DNA of 64,000 nt, from contig NZ_PVZF01000015.1 in NCBI RefSeq assembly GCF_003002055.1, forward strand, positions 1 to 64,000. The letters run 5' to 3'. Shown piece by piece: positions 49,923 through 57,520 of this stretch (its first letter is position 1; each line of letters opens with the position of its first letter). The notes beneath the pieces are model-generated. The model was given only the letters and a program-made list of their open reading frames with translations. It was not told where the DNA came from and made no database searches. The position numbers were made by a program, and so were the translations under genes. The DNA is from Kineococcus rhizosphaerae (lineage in GTDB: Bacteria > Actinomycetota > Actinomycetes > Actinomycetales > Kineococcaceae).

Positions 49923-52574
49923 TCAGGTCGCCATGTCGACGAAGCGCGAGTAGTGGCCCTGGAACGCGACGGTGATCGTGTCCGTGGGGCCGTTGCGGTG
50001 CTTGGCGACGATGAAGTCCGCCTCCCCCGCCCGCGGGGACTCCTTCTCGTACATGTCCTCGCGGTGCAGCAGGATGACCATGTCGGCGTCCTGCTCGATG
50101 GACCCCGATTCACGGAGGTCCGACACCATGGGTCGCTTGTCGGTGCGCTGCTCCGGACCACGGTTCAGCTGCGACAGGGCGATGACGGGGACCTCGATCT
50201 CCTTGGCGAGGAGCTTCAGCGCGCGCGAGAACTCCGAGACCTCCTGCTGGCGGCTCTCCACCTTCTTGCCCGACGTCATGAGCTGCAGGTAGTCGACGAT
50301 GACGAGCTTGAGGTCGGCGCGCTGCTTGAGCCGCCGGCACTTGGAGCGGATCTCCATGAGCGACATGTTCGGGGAGTCGTCGATGTACAGCGGGGCGTCG
50401 TTGATGGCGCCCATGGTCTTGGCGAACCGCGTCCAGTCGCCGTCGTCCATGTTCCCCTTGCGCATCTTCTGCAGGGGGACGCGCGCCTCGGCGGACAGCA
50501 GGCGCATCGCGATCTCGTTGCGCCCCATCTCCAGGGAGAAGATGACGGAGGCCAGGCCGTGCTTGATGGAGCAGGCGCGGGCGATGTCCAGTCCCAGCGT
50601 CGAGTTGTGGGTCGGGACCATGGAGCGACCGGCGAGGTAGAGGTGGTCGGCGTTGGAGACCTCGACGCAACGGACCGGGACGGAGTCGACGCGGCGGACG
50701 TCGGTGATGAAGCGGCTGTTGCGCCGCTGGAACTGCCGCTGGCGTCGGTCCTTGTGGACCAGCTTCTTCCGTTCCAACCGGAAGACTTCGTCGTCCGTGC
50801 TGAAAGTGATCGTGTACGCCGTCGACGACTCGGCGCTCCGACCTCTGACCGCCTTCTCGCTCCACCCGGTCCGGTATCCCAAGGTGTGCAGGAGCTCACG
50901 CACCTGCTCCGCGAGTCGTCGAGAGGTCACGGTGAACTGGACGGTCCCCGACGGCGCGACGGTGCCGTCGGTGTCCAGCAGACCCGCGAGCAGTGCCCGA
51001 CGCTGCGTCTCGGAGGCGCGCAGGTAGTCGACGGGGATGTGCTTGTCACCGAGCACACCGATGGTCCGGAGCCGGGCTTGGAAGCTGCCGTGCTCGGCTC
51101 GGCAGCTGCCGCAGAGCACGAAACCGCTGGAAGGCCGACCACAAGAGGAGCAGACCGGCGGCACGGAGTAACCACCGACGCCCTTGGACCGGCCGCCGCA
51201 GCTGCGCCCACACGTCTTGACCTGCGACGTCTTGGGACGGAACTCGGTGCCGCACACCACGCAGGCCTTGGTCACCACAGGAACACCGGGAAGGCGGAGC
51301 GAGTAGACCATCGAGTCGACCTGGCGGACTTCGAGGCCTTCGTCCTCCAGGAGCAGGACCATCTCGGCGTCGGCGGTCGTGAGGCGAGCAGTCGCGCTGT
51401 GCCCGTCTCCCAGCCACGCCCCCAGCACGTAGGGCGGCACCAGGAGATCCCGGTCCGGCACCTGGAGAGGCCGGGCCAAGCTGACGGCGTGGTTGAGGCG
51501 TCGGTCGCCCGTCTCGCACCGCAGGGTGGCGGCGATCTCACCAGTGGTCCTCACCGCTTCGGCCGCTCGGCCGGGCCTGCGCGAGGCGCGCGTGCTCGTC
51601 AGCCACTGGTGCTGCTCGTCCGCGACGATCACGCTGCCGTCGGAGAAGTGCACCTCGTAGCAGGGGCGGTCGGTCATGACCTCCGTCGCCGCGACGACGG
51701 TCGTCGGCTCGCCGTCCGCGCCGATCAGCTGGTCGCCGACCGCGACCTCGCCCATCGTCGTCCAGCCGGTGGGGGTGGGCAGCGGGGTGTCGAGCGCGAG
51801 CGCCTTCCCGACCGCCGGCCGCGCCGCGATGACGATCATCTGCCCCGGGTGCAGGCCGTTGGTGAGGCTGTCGAGGTCGGCGAAGCCGGTGGGCACGCCG
51901 ACCATGCCCTCCCCGCGGTGGGAGCTGGCCTCGATCTCGTCGATGGTGCCTTCGATGACGTCCCCGAGGACGGCGTAGTCCTCCTTGGTGCGCTTCTCGG
52001 TGACGGCGTACATCTCGGCCTGGGCGGTGTTGACGACGGCCTCGACGTCCATGCCGTCGGAGCCGTAGCCCATCTGCACGATGCGGGTGCCGGCTTCGAC
52101 GAGGCGGCGCAGGACGGCGCGCTCGGCGACGATGCGGGCGTAGAAGGCGGCGTTGGCGGCCGTGGGGACGGTGGAGATGAGGTCGTGCAGGTACGGGGTG
52201 CCACCGACGCGGCTGAGCTCGCCCTTGTTGGTGAGCTCGGCGGAGACGGTGACGGGGTCGGCGGGCTCGCCGCGGGAGTACAGGTCGAGGATCGCGTCGT
52301 AGATGACCTCGTGAGCGGGGCGGTAGAAGTCCTGGCTCTTGATGACCTCGACGACGTCGGCGATGGCGTCCTTGGACAGCATCATCCCGCCGAGCACGCC
52401 CTGCTCGGCGGCGATGTCCTGGGGGGGCATCCGGTCGTAGGAGGCGCCCTCGGACCCGCGGTCGTCGCGTCCACCGCGACGCCCCTTGCCGCCGGAGCCG
52501 CCACGCCCGCCGCTGAAGCGCTCGCCGTCGTCGGGGGGCCCGAAGTCGACCGGGGGCTCGTCGTACGTGGTCAC
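49923..52574 (-). CDS. dnaB: Replicative DNA helicase DnaB, intein-containing precursor
   Basis: An 883-codon precursor from GTG 52574; removing the 400-residue intein leaves a 483-residue helicase, normal for DnaB. The N-terminal primase-interacting domain (AAEQGVLGGMMLSKDAIADV) and the RecA-like domain with Walker A ARPAVGK/ST, Walker B LVIVDYLQLM, and the Arg-finger-region LSQLNRGPEQR plus SDLRESGSIEQDADM are intact. The intein interrupts Walker A between Lys257 and the following Ser. It unwinds DNA at the replication fork. The upstream region carries DnaA-box-like sites. Confidence 0.97.
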   Translation of the reverse strand: MTTYDEPPVDFGPPDDGERFSGGRGGSGGKGRRGGRDDRGSEGASYDRMPPQDIAAEQGVLGGMMLSKDAIADVVEVIKSQDFYRPAHEVIYDAILDLYSRGEPADPVTVSAELTNKGELSRVGGTPYLHDLISTVPTAANAAFYARIVAERAVLRRLVEAGTRIVQMGYGSDGMDVEAVVNTAQAEMYAVTEKRTKEDYAVLGDVIEGTIDEIEASSHRGEGMVGVPTGFADLDSLTNGLHPGQMIVIAARPAVGKALALDTPLPTPTGWTTMGEVAVGDQLIGADGEPTTVVAATEVMTDRPCYEVHFSDGSVIVADEQHQWLTSTRASRRPGRAAEAVRTTGEIAATLRCETGDRRLNHAVSLARPLQVPDRDLLVPPYVLGAWLGDGHSATARLTTADAEMVLLLEDEGLEVRQVDSMVYSLRLPGVPVVTKACVVCGTEFRPKTSQVKTCGRSCGGRSKGVGGYSVPPVCSSCGRPSSGFVLCGSCRAEHGSFQARLRTIGVLGDKHIPVDYLRASETQRRALLAGLLDTDGTVAPSGTVQFTVTSRRLAEQVRELLHTLGYRTGWSEKAVRGRSAESSTAYTITFSTDDEVFRLERKKLVHKDRRQRQFQRRNSRFITDVRRVDSVPVRCVEVSNADHLYLAGRSMVPTHNSTLGLDIARACSIKHGLASVIFSLEMGRNEIAMRLLSAEARVPLQKMRKGNMDDGDWTRFAKTMGAINDAPLYIDDSPNMSLMEIRSKCRRLKQRADLKLVIVDYLQLMTSGKKVESRQQEVSEFSRALKLLAKEIEVPVIALSQLNRGPEQRTDKRPMVSDLRESGSIEQDADMVILLHREDMYEKESPRAGEADFIVAKHRNGPTDTITVAFQGHYSRFVDMAT
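50604..51803 (-). other. Class 3 intein within DnaB (400 residues, LAGLIDADG endonuclease plus two four-Cys modules)
   Basis: Exact borders follow from the extein: intein residues 1-400 equal precursor residues 258-657. Residue 1 is Ala (ALALDTPLPTPTGW), so the normal Cys1/Ser1 nucleophile is absent. The class 3 W-C-T set is present: Trp67 in DEQHQWLT, Cys379 in VRCVEVSNADH, Thr398 in PTHN at the C-terminus, with Asn400 and Ser +1. DOD endonuclease motifs are LGAWLGDGHS (127-136) and LLAGLLDTDG (271-280), both with acidic residues, so the endonuclease may be active. Between them are C181-x2-C-x13-C-x3-C and C218-x2-C-x9-C-x2-C, two zinc-finger-like tetrads. Confidence 0.93.
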
Positions 52575-52744
52575 TGCTGCTTGCCCCTCTTCCCCCGGAG
52601 ACGTCCCGCGACGATCCCTCGCCCCAGGTCTAGAGGACGGGTCCGACACGGCTCGGCGCGCGGGCTCCTCCTGGTCCTCCGAGCACAGTGACCGACGTCC
52701 TTCCGATCGGTCAAACCACCCTGTGCACAGGGCGGTGGACAGCC

Positions 52745-52883
52745 TGTGGATGAGGTGGGGACCGTTGTGCACAGGGGGTGGACAACGCTGGGGACAACTC
52801 GCCCCGTTACGGTGGACGACGGCCCCTCAGGACCGCGAGCAGGGCGCTGACCTGCGACGACGTCATCCACGGGGTTGTCCACC
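52745..52883. promoter_or_regulatory. Cluster of DnaA-box-like sequences upstream of dnaB
   Basis: 9-mers one mismatch from TTATCCACA or TTGTCCACA: TGTGGATGA (52745-52753, reverse), TTGTGCACA (52765-52773), GGTGGACAA (52777-52785, reverse), TTGTCCACC (52875-52883). Weaker ones are at 52722, 52793 and 52863. They fill the 357-bp gap between dnaB and the divergent MATE gene. Confidence 0.55.
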
Positions 52884-52931
52884 AGGTGTGGGTGGAAAAA
52901 GAATCGTTCGGACGAGGGGGAAGCGGCTCTG

Positions 52932-54293
52932 TTGCGGTTCGGTAACGCTCTGCCCGGCAGGCTCAAGGTCACCGCCCGGGACGCCGAGGTGCTCAGGTTG
53001 GCCGTCCCGGCCCTGGGCGCGCTCGTGGCCGAGCCGCTGTTCCTGCTCGCCGACTCCGCCATCGTGGGCCGCCTGGGCACCCTCCCGCTGGCCGGGCTCG
53101 GCATCGCCGGGGCCGCGCTCGGGACCGCCGTCAGCGTCTTCGTCTTCCTCGCCTACGGGACGACCGCGAACGTCGCGCGACGCGTCGGGGCCGGTGACCG
53201 CCGCGGCGCGCTCAGCCAGGGTGTCGACGGGGTGTGGCTCGCGCTGGCGCTGGGGATCGTCGTGGCCCTCGCGCTGCGCCTGGCGTCCGGCCCGGTCGTC
53301 GACCTGCTCGGCGTCAGCGCCGCCGCGCGGCCGTACGCGCTGACGTACCTGCACTGGAGCCTGCCCGGGCTGCCCGGGATGCTCGTCGTGCTGGCCGCCA
53401 CGGGGGTCCTGCGCGGCCTGCTCGACACCCGCACCCCGCTCGTCGTGGCGGCCGCGGGGGCGGTGCTGAACACGGGCTTGAACCTGCTGCTCGTGCACGG
53501 CCTCGGCTGGGGCATCGCGGGGTCGGCGGTCGGGACGGCGACCACCCAGGTGCTCATGGCGCTCGCCCTGGCCGTCGTCGTGGCCCGCGGGGTCGTGCGC
53601 GCGGGTGCCCGGGTGCGGCCCCACCCGGTCGGTGTCCTGCGCAACGCCCGCGACGGGGTCCCGCTGCTCGTGCGGACGGTCACGCTGCGGGTCGCGGCCC
53701 TCGTCACGACGTACGTCGCGGCCTCCCGGGGCGACGCGGGGATCGCCGCGCACCAGGTCGCGATCACCGTCTGGACCACGACCGCCCTGGCGCTGGACGC
53801 CCTCGCCATCGCCGCCCAGGCGCTCGTCGGGCGGGCCCTCGGTGCGGGTGACGTCGCCGGGGTGCGCGCCACGATCCGCCGGACGGCGCAGTGGGGCGTG
53901 GGGGTCGGGGCCCTGCTGGGGGTGCTCGTCGGGGTCGGCAGCCCGTGGATCGCGGCGGTCTTCGCCCCCGGCGCCGACGTCCGCAGCCACCTGGGCGCCG
54001 CCCTCGTCGTCCTCGCCGTCTGCCTGCCGGTGGCCGGGTGGGTGTTCGTCCTCGACGGCGTCCTCATCGGCGCCGGCGACGGCCGCTACCTGGCGGGCGC
54101 GGGGATCGTGGCGCTGCTGGTCTACCTGCCGGCGGCCCTGGCCGTCCTGGCCTGGGCCCCGGCCGGGCGGGCCGGGCTGGTGTGGCTGTGGATCGCGTTC
54201 GCCGGGCTCTACAGCCTGGCCCGGCTCGTGACCCTCGTGCGGCGCGAGCGGCAGGACGCGTGGATGGTCACGGGGGTCCCGGACGGGCTCTAG
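52932..54293 (+). CDS. MATE family efflux transporter (DinF-like)
   Basis: A 453-residue, 12-helix protein. TTG 52932 is preferred (purine-rich GAGGGGGAAG upstream); a TTG at 52875 would overlap the DnaA-box cluster. Two MATE repeats: EPLFLLADSAIVGRLGTLPLAGLG near residue 30 and DAGIAAHQVAITVWTTTALALDALAIAAQALVG in the second half. It exports cationic or other drugs by Na+ or H+ antiport. The gene next to dnaB is a MATE gene in several actinobacteria. Confidence 0.88.
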   Translation: MRFGNALPGRLKVTARDAEVLRLAVPALGALVAEPLFLLADSAIVGRLGTLPLAGLGIAGAALGTAVSVFVFLAYGTTANVARRVGAGDRRGALSQGVDGVWLALALGIVVALALRLASGPVVDLLGVSAAARPYALTYLHWSLPGLPGMLVVLAATGVLRGLLDTRTPLVVAAAGAVLNTGLNLLLVHGLGWGIAGSAVGTATTQVLMALALAVVVARGVVRAGARVRPHPVGVLRNARDGVPLLVRTVTLRVAALVTTYVAASRGDAGIAAHQVAITVWTTTALALDALAIAAQALVGRALGAGDVAGVRATIRRTAQWGVGVGALLGVLVGVGSPWIAAVFAPGADVRSHLGAALVVLAVCLPVAGWVFVLDGVLIGAGDGRYLAGAGIVALLVYLPAALAVLAWAPAGRAGLVWLWIAFAGLYSLARLVTLVRRERQDAWMVTGVPDGL

Positions 54294-54307
54294 CTGTCCG
54301 TCCGTCC

Positions 54308-54358
54308 GGACCGTTGACGCGACGGTACGAACCTATTGGACCGTCGCGTCAACGGTCC
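54308..54358. repeat. Long inverted repeat, left copy
   Basis: GGACCGTTGACGCGACGGT (54308-54326), a 13-nt loop and its exact reverse complement (54340-54358): a perfect 19-bp stem. The same arm recurs at 55417. It lies 15 bp after the MATE stop and 104 bp before the AbiEi-like gene. Confidence 0.85.
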
Positions 54359-54462
54359 GCCCCCCGATACCGCCGCGTCCACAGGGCCCAGCGCTCAGCG
54401 TGTCGTCCACAGACCGTGCGTCGGCGGCGGCAAGGACGTCGGCTTCCCGCGACCCTCCGGGG

Positions 54463-55410
54463 ATGCCTCGCCTGAACCCCTACGACCGCGCCGCCGTCGA
54501 TGAGCTGTTCCGCCCTCACGGGCTCGCCCGCTACTCGGCCCTCGTCGAGCTCGGGGTGCCGAAGTCGACGTTGACCCACAGGACACGCACCGGCGGTCGG
54601 TGGCAGCGGATCCTGCCCGGCGTCGTCCTGGGTCACAGCGGCACCCCGAGCACGGTCGAACGACGTCGGGCAGCGCTGGCCTACTGCGGGTCGGCAGCTC
54701 GCATCAGCGGGAAGCACGCCTTGGAGCTCCACGGTTCGCTGACCTCGGCCCTGCCCGCCGGTGAACCGGTCCTGGTCGTCATCCCGAACGCGCACCACCG
54801 CACGTCATCGCACTTCTGCGTCGTCGAACGCAGCGAACGGGACACGGGCGTGATGGTGCGTGGGGGCTTCCCGGTGACCTCCCCCGCCCGGGCTTGCGCG
54901 GACGCGGTGCGGGGACACGACGTGGACCTGGACGAGGTGCGGGAGCTGATGAGCGGTGTGCTGCGCCGCCGGCTGTGCACCTTGCGGCACCTCCAAGAGG
55001 AGGTCCTCAGCGGGCCCACGCAGCGCAGCGGACCAGCCCGGCGCGCCCTCGCCGAGCTCCGCTCGGGGGCACGCAGCGTGGCCGAGATCGAGGCGCAGAA
55101 GATCGTGGGGTCGTCGCGACTGCCCCAGCCGGTGTGGAACGAACCGGTCGTCGTCGACGGTCGCTGGGTCGGGAACGCCGACGCCTACTGGCCCGGCCTC
55201 GGTGTCGTGCTGGAGATCGACTCGATGCTCTGGCACCTCGGGGCCGGCAACCTGCGGCGGACCCAGGCCAAGGCTCGCCGGTACGCCGCTGCCGGACTGG
55301 TGCTCGTCTCCATCGCCCCGGCGGACCTCACCGCCGATCCCCGAGCGTTCCTGGAGCTCCTGCGCGACGCTCTCTCCCGGGCAGCCGCGCTCCGCGGCCT
55401 CACCCTGTGA
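54463..55410 (+). CDS. AbiEi-type wHTH / DUF559-nuclease-like orphan protein
   Basis: A 315-residue protein from ATG 54463; the frame is open upstream to GTG 54400. The N-terminal domain (ELGVPKSTLTHRTRTGGRWQ, RILPGVVLGHSG) resembles the type IV antitoxin AbiEi winged helix. The C-terminal part (VGNADAYWPGLGVVLEIDSM, then RTQAKARRYAAAGLVLV) has the D...ExD pattern of DUF559/Vsr-like PD-(D/E)XK folds. No AbiEii toxin is adjacent. The gene is bracketed by two copies of one inverted repeat, and its codon use looks less biased than its neighbours (more A/T, e.g. around 54700-54850). Confidence 0.75.
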   Translation: MPRLNPYDRAAVDELFRPHGLARYSALVELGVPKSTLTHRTRTGGRWQRILPGVVLGHSGTPSTVERRRAALAYCGSAARISGKHALELHGSLTSALPAGEPVLVVIPNAHHRTSSHFCVVERSERDTGVMVRGGFPVTSPARACADAVRGHDVDLDEVRELMSGVLRRRLCTLRHLQEEVLSGPTQRSGPARRALAELRSGARSVAEIEAQKIVGSSRLPQPVWNEPVVVDGRWVGNADAYWPGLGVVLEIDSMLWHLGAGNLRRTQAKARRYAAAGLVLVSIAPADLTADPRAFLELLRDALSRAAALRGLTL

Positions 55411-55416
55411 GAGGTC

Positions 55417-55467
55417 GGACCGTTGACGCGACGGTTCGATGGGTTCGTACCGATGCGTCAACGGTCC
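55417..55467. repeat. Long inverted repeat, right copy
   Basis: The arm GGACCGTTGACGCGACGGT is identical to the left copy; the right arm ACCGATGCGTCAACGGTCC has two changes. It sits between the convergent stops of the AbiEi-like gene (55410) and the LLM gene (55481), so it could also act as a bidirectional terminator. Confidence 0.82.
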
Positions 55468-55480
55468 GACTCCGGCGGCC

Positions 55481-56812
55481 TCAGAACTCCTGCAGGTTCT
55501 CCCGCAGCGTGGTGTACGTGTACCCGTCCCGGATCAGCCCGCGCCTGCGCAGCGCCGGGGCCAGGCCGTCGGTGATCTCGGCGATCTGCAGGCGCGTCGG
55601 CGGGGTGTAGAGCAGGAAGCCGTCACCGCCGACCTCGTCCATGATCTCGCCCATCTTCGCGGCCACGGTGTCCGGCGACCCCACGAGCCCGAGGTCGGTG
55701 ATCTGGAACGACTCCCCCGCCATCTGGCGCAGCGTCTTGCCCGACTGGCCCTGGAAGAGGTTGGCCAGGGAGGACCGCTCCCCGTTGCCGGCGGAGGTGT
55801 CGATCTCGTCGACGGGGGTGTCGAGGTCGATGCCGCCGAAGTCGATCCGGCCGCCGGAGGTGTACGACATGTTCCACAGGTTGTACTCGACGGCGGCGTC
55901 GGAGTACCGGGACAGCCGCGCGGCCTCGGCCTTGACCCGGGCCTCCTCGTCGGACGCCGCGACGATCGGGGTCGCCAGGAACAGCAGCTTCACGTCGGAG
56001 GGTTTGCGCCCGTGGGCGAGCAGCCGTGCGTGCACGTCGGCCCGGTAGGCCTTCATGTCCTCGACGGTCTTGCACATCGCCATCTGCGTGTCGCCGTGCG
56101 CGGCGGCGAGCTCGCGCCCCGGGACGGACCCGCCGGCGGAGGCGACGGGGATCCGGCCCTGCGGGCCCGGGACGGTGTTCAGCGGGCCGCGGGAGGAGAA
56201 CCACCGGCCCCGGAAGTCGGCCGGGTGGACCCGGGTGTGGTCGGCGTAGACCCCGTTCTCCTGGTCGGCCAGGACCGCGCCGTCCTCCCAGGTGCCCTGC
56301 AGCGCCTTGACGCACTCGATCCACTCCTGGGCCATGAGGTAGCGCTCGTCGTGGTCGAGGTGGCGCTCCATCCCGTAGTTCTGCGCGACGCGGTCGGTGA
56401 CGCTGGTCACGACGTTCATGCCGACGCGCCCGCCGGTGAGGTGGTCCAGGGTCGTGTAGAGCCGGGCCGCCAGGTAGGGGTGGTACTGGATCGTGGAGAC
56501 GGTCGGGACGATCCCGACGTGCTTCGTGCGCTGGGCCATGAGCGGCACCAGGGGCATCGGGTCGTTCTTGGGGGCCATGAACCCCCGGCGCAGCGACACC
56601 TCGGCGCTGCCGCGGAAGCTGTCCTCGACCATCGCGGTGTCCTCGATGAGGACGTAGGTGAAGCCGGCCCGTTCGAGGGAGTCGGTGAGGTCGACGTACA
56701 GGTCGGGCTTCGTCCAGTCCCGGACGTTGGTGCCCGTCCAGGGTCCGTCGACGGCCGGGTTCCACGGCTGGATGCCGAAACCGCTGCCGAGGAACCATCC
56801 GAGGTGGAACAC
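55481..56812 (-). CDS. NtaA/SnaA/DszA-family FMN-dependent monooxygenase (LLM 1)
   Basis: A 443-residue enzyme from GTG 56812 with GGAGG 6 nt upstream. The family hallmarks are FHLGWFLGSGFGIQPWNP at the start, YVLIEDTAMVEDSFRG, IVPTVSTIQYHPYLAARLYTTLDHL, GRVGMNVVTSVTDRVAQNYG and a C-terminal LGLVGSPDTVAAKMGEI. Family members oxidise nitrilotriacetate, pristinamycin or dibenzothiophene sulfone with FMNH2. A reductase partner is not in the window. It is divergent from the riboflavin kinase, with one 43-bp element facing each gene. Confidence 0.9.
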   Translation of the reverse strand: MFHLGWFLGSGFGIQPWNPAVDGPWTGTNVRDWTKPDLYVDLTDSLERAGFTYVLIEDTAMVEDSFRGSAEVSLRRGFMAPKNDPMPLVPLMAQRTKHVGIVPTVSTIQYHPYLAARLYTTLDHLTGGRVGMNVVTSVTDRVAQNYGMERHLDHDERYLMAQEWIECVKALQGTWEDGAVLADQENGVYADHTRVHPADFRGRWFSSRGPLNTVPGPQGRIPVASAGGSVPGRELAAAHGDTQMAMCKTVEDMKAYRADVHARLLAHGRKPSDVKLLFLATPIVAASDEEARVKAEAARLSRYSDAAVEYNLWNMSYTSGGRIDFGGIDLDTPVDEIDTSAGNGERSSLANLFQGQSGKTLRQMAGESFQITDLGLVGSPDTVAAKMGEIMDEVGGDGFLLYTPPTRLQIAEITDGLAPALRRRGLIRDGYTYTTLRENLQEF

Positions 56813-56876
56813 GGGAGACCTCCGGGGTCGCTGGCCCGGGTCGGTCCCGGGGCGTCGGGGACGAGGCAACGCGACA

Positions 56877-56919
56877 CGTGTTACGCGACCGCCACGCCCG
56901 CGTGACGTCCGTGTTGCGC
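56877..56919 (-). promoter_or_regulatory. 43-bp iteron element, copy for LLM 1
   Basis: On the minus strand, from 56919: GCGCAAC at offset 1, the second repeat at 14 (GTCACG), the fourth at 36 (GTAACAC). It ends 65 nt before the start codon at 56812. It is the most diverged copy. Confidence 0.55.
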
Positions 56920-56943
56920 GGCCGCGGCCGCGGGGACGCACTG

Positions 56944-56986
56944 GCGCAACGTGCGCGAAACGGTCCTGAACCACTCCTGAAACGTC
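56944..56986 (+). promoter_or_regulatory. 43-bp iteron element, copy for riboflavin kinase
   Basis: GCGCAAC (56944), GAAACG at offset 14, GAACCAC at 25, GAAACG at 36: four repeats with an 11-bp period. It ends 20 nt before ATG 57007. Confidence 0.68.
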
Positions 56987-57006
56987 GGCGTCGTCCACTG
57001 GAGGGC

Positions 57007-57516
57007 ATGACGACCACCACCGCCCGCGACGCCACGACCCGCACCGCGACGGTCCCCCCGCAGCGGGACGTCGTGCTCCACGTCGAGGGCGTCGTCGAGC
57101 ACGGCGACCAGCGCGGCCGGCTGCTGGGCTTCCCCACGGCCAACATCGGCGTCCCCGAGCACGGCCTGCGCGACGGGGTGTGGGCCGGCACGGTGCAGCT
57201 CGACCCCGAGCACGACGGCCCGGTCCACGTCGCCGCCGTCTCGGTGGGCCACCGCCCCACGTACTACGGCAAGGACGGGGACCGGCTGCTCGAGGCGCAC
57301 CTGCTCGACTTCGCCGGCGACCTGTACGACCGCCGGGTGCTCGTGCGCCTGCACGTCCGGCTGCGCCCCCAGCGCCGGTTCTCCGGATCGGGTGAGCTCG
57401 TCGAGCAGATGCAGCGCGACGTCGCCGACACCCGCGCCTGGGCGGCCGCGTCCCTGCCGCGCAACGAGCCCGAAACACGCGCGGCCACGACGGGAAACAC
57501 CCCGTCCGCACAGTGA
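57007..57516 (+). CDS. Standalone riboflavin kinase-like protein
   Basis: A 169-residue protein from ATG 57007. The flavokinase domain alone is present: GVVEHGDQRGRLLGFPTANI (PTAN motif), VSVGHRPTYYGKDGDRLLEAHLLDF and YDRRVLVRLHVRLRPQRRFSG. The FAD-synthetase half of bifunctional RibF is missing. It should make FMN, the cofactor of the LLM enzymes on both sides. The last 20 residues (SLPRNEPETR...) coincide with the next iteron element, so the tail is probably shaped by it. Confidence 0.85.
   Translation: MTTTTARDATTRTATVPPQRDVVLHVEGVVEHGDQRGRLLGFPTANIGVPEHGLRDGVWAGTVQLDPEHDGPVHVAAVSVGHRPTYYGKDGDRLLEAHLLDFAGDLYDRRVLVRLHVRLRPQRRFSGSGELVEQMQRDVADTRAWAAASLPRNEPETRAATTGNTPSAQ
57459..57501 (+). 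promoter_or_regulatory. 43-bp iteron element, copy for RutA-like gene
   Basis: GCGCAAC (57459), GAAACAC at offset 14, GGCCAC at 25, GAAACACC at 36. It lies inside the 3' end of the riboflavin kinase gene and ends 19 nt before GTG 57521. Confidence 0.75.
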
Positions 57517-57520
57517 CGGC

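Noticed and set aside
52722-52883. Chromosomal replication origin
   Set aside because: DnaA-box-like sites are present, but dnaA, dnaN, an AT-rich unwinding element and the usual gene order are absent.
54308-55467. Insertion sequence with transposase
   Set aside because: The enclosed protein shows AbiEi/DUF559-like features and no DDE, HUH or serine recombinase motif; each flank is itself a complete palindrome and not a single terminal inverted repeat.
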